This document shows, in pieces, positions 63,011 through 64,000 of a stretch of DNA of 64,000 nucleotides; the first letter of the stretch is position 1; every line of letters starts with the position of its first letter. The notes under the pieces are model-generated. The model worked only from the letters and a program-made list of their open reading frames with translations. It searched no databases and had not been told where the DNA came from. The DNA comes from Polynucleobacter sp. MWH-Jannik1A5 (GTDB lineage: Bacteria; Pseudomonadota; Gammaproteobacteria; Burkholderiales; Burkholderiaceae), in NCBI RefSeq assembly GCF_018881795.1, contig NZ_JACVPQ010000001.1:697376-761375 (forward strand), written 5' to 3'. The position numbers were made by a program, and so were the translations under genes.

Positions 63011-64000
63011 TTACATCTTTGCTGGCGCGGATACCCCGAGTACTTTTAGGCCATTTTGCAATACTTGACGTGTTGCCGAGAGCAATGCAAGACGCGCTAA
63101 CTTTAAATTTTGGTCGTCAACCAATACCCGATCGGCGTTGTAGAAGGTATGGAAATCGCCCGCTAAATCCCGCAGGTAAAAAGCCAAAGCATGAGGGGCC
63201 AACTCTTCTGCAGCTGCTGTCAGCATTTCTGGATATTCCGCTAAACGACGCAGCAAATGATCAGACGCCTTACTTTGCAGGAGGGATAAATCCGCTCCAG
63301 CCAGGTCTACCGTTTTTCCACCCCATTGCTGCAAGATTGAGCTGATTCGCGCATGTGCGTACTGCACATAGAAAACAGGGTTCTCGTCATTCTGCTGCAA
63401 GGCTAAATCAATATCAAAAACAAATTCCGTATCTGCTTTACGCGAGATCAAGAAAAAGCGCACAGCATCACGACCACGCTGCAATGCTAATTCCCGCTCT
63501 TCAGGAGTCATCTCTGAAGTAACACCACCAGACCATTCCACTAAATCTCGGACGGTGACATATGAACCGGCACGCTTAGAAATTTTGACCTCTTCACCGT
63601 GACGCATCACCGTGACCATCTTATGCAATACGTAATCGGGATAAGTTTTAGGGATATCCCAGCCACGTTTCTGCGCTACACCCTGCAAGCCTGAGCGAAC
63701 ACGGGCAATTGTTCCATGATGATCGCTACCTTGCACGTTAATCACCTTCTGAAAGCCACGATTCCACTTGCTTGTGTGATATGCAACGTCCGGCACAAAA
63801 TAAGTAAAGCTACCGTCGGACTTACGCATCACACGATCTTTATCATCGCCATCATCCGTAGTCTTTAACCACAATGCGCCTTCAGATTCATAGGTCTTAC
63901 CTATGCTTTGTAAATCGCCAACGATTTGAGCCACACTACCGTCGGTATACAAAGAGGATTCGAGGTAATAGCAATCGAATTTGACACCGAAGGTTTTTAA
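63011..64000 (-). CDS. argS: Arginyl-tRNA synthetase, C-terminal part (5' end outside window)
   Basis: The frame is open through the right window edge, giving 329 visible residues of the usual 560-590; a TTG at 63952 is an internal codon, not the start, because preceding codons (FDCYYLESS) continue the family sequence. Visible motifs are [30 protein letters not shown], and the KMSKS equivalent EVKISKRAG, followed by the DALR anticodon-binding domain with [14 protein letters not shown] and a conserved C terminus ([12 protein letters not shown]). The HIGH motif lies beyond the window. Confidence 0.97.
   Translation of the reverse strand, partial: LKTFGVKFDCYYLESSLYTDGSVAQIVGDLQSIGKTYESEGALWLKTTDDGDDKDRVMRKSDGSFTYFVPDVAYHTSKWNRGFQKVINVQGSDHHGTIARVRSGLQGVAQKRGWDIPKTYPDYVLHKMVTVMRHGEEVKISKRAGSYVTVRDLVEWSGGVTSEMTPEERELALQRGRDAVRFFLISRKADTEFVFDIDLALQQNDENPVFYVQYAHARISSILQQWGGKTVDLAGADLSLLQSKASDHLLRRLAEYPEMLTAAAEELAPHALAFYLRDLAGDFHTFYNADRVLVDDQNLKLARLALLSATRQVLQNGLKVLGVSAPAKM

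Overview
The window looks like a stretch of core chromosome from a freshwater betaproteobacterium of the Burkholderiaceae, most likely Polynucleobacter or a close relative. I base this on gene order (kdsD-kdsC-lptCAB-hpf-ptsN-hprK-rapZ; mutM/TPR-lolB/ispE/tRNA-Gln/prs/rplY/pth; ctaCD-ctaG-ctaE; gpmA/rhodanese/grxC/secB/gpsA; gshA-gshB-PTS), on family content (HPr kinase in a Gram-negative, beta-type GshA, TorF-like porin, DUF2970 and DUF2909 proteins) and on moderate GC with very tight gene packing. No insertion sequences, prophage, CRISPR array, rRNA operon or integration site was seen. No gene-free stretch exceeds about 260 bases; the longest (49452-49709) is a regulatory region.

Layout. 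1-5948: edge of an MFS transporter, uvrA and a Kef-type antiporter. 5960-12421: one long plus-strand envelope and PTS-Ntr block: Kdo synthesis (kdsD, kdsC), LPS export (lptC, lptA, lptB), ribosome hibernation (hpf), then ptsN, hprK and rapZ. The sigma-54 gene rpoN, normally between lptB and hpf, is absent there. 12366-14332: mutY and mutM on the minus strand. 14368-19334: a TPR-LolB fusion, ispE, tRNA-Gln, prs, rplY, pth. 19344-23482: ferredoxin, coaD, rsmD and a pair of M16 peptidases. 23546-25453: ftsY and rpoH, the latter behind a perfect CIRCE operator. 25490-34454: an aa3-type cytochrome c oxidase block with its heme A and copper assembly genes.

34634-41895: BioC-like methyltransferase, comF, trmL, gpsA, secB, grxC, rhodanese, gpmA, ctpA, MoeB/ThiF-like gene. 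41900-46637: gshA-gshB-EIIA(Man)-HPr-EI, a phosphotransferase chain with no sugar permease in the window. 46741-49451: porin, glnK and amtB behind a region with NtrC-like sites and paired direct repeats. 49710-56809: ubiK, lipoate synthesis (lipB, lipA), small iron-sulfur and membrane proteins, birA, coaX, rfaE2. 56902-61694: a fully overlapping operon of glutathione peroxidase, FAD amine oxidase, DUF1365, Cfa-type methyltransferase and SDR, probably oxidative or light-stress modification of membrane lipids. 61720-64000: dsbA, a SPOR protein and the 3' part of argS.

I did not find a clearly new multi-gene system. The points most worth a second look are: the cysteine-free TPR-LolB fusion; the missing rpoN together with a Cys-rich 35-codon ORF coupled to hpf; CIRCE control of rpoH with the -35 inside the operator; the enlarged Cys spacing in the MutY iron-sulfur loop; the NtrC-like sites before the porin-glnK-amtB genes; and the lipid-modification operon. 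All functional statements rest on recognition of families by eye; no database search was run.
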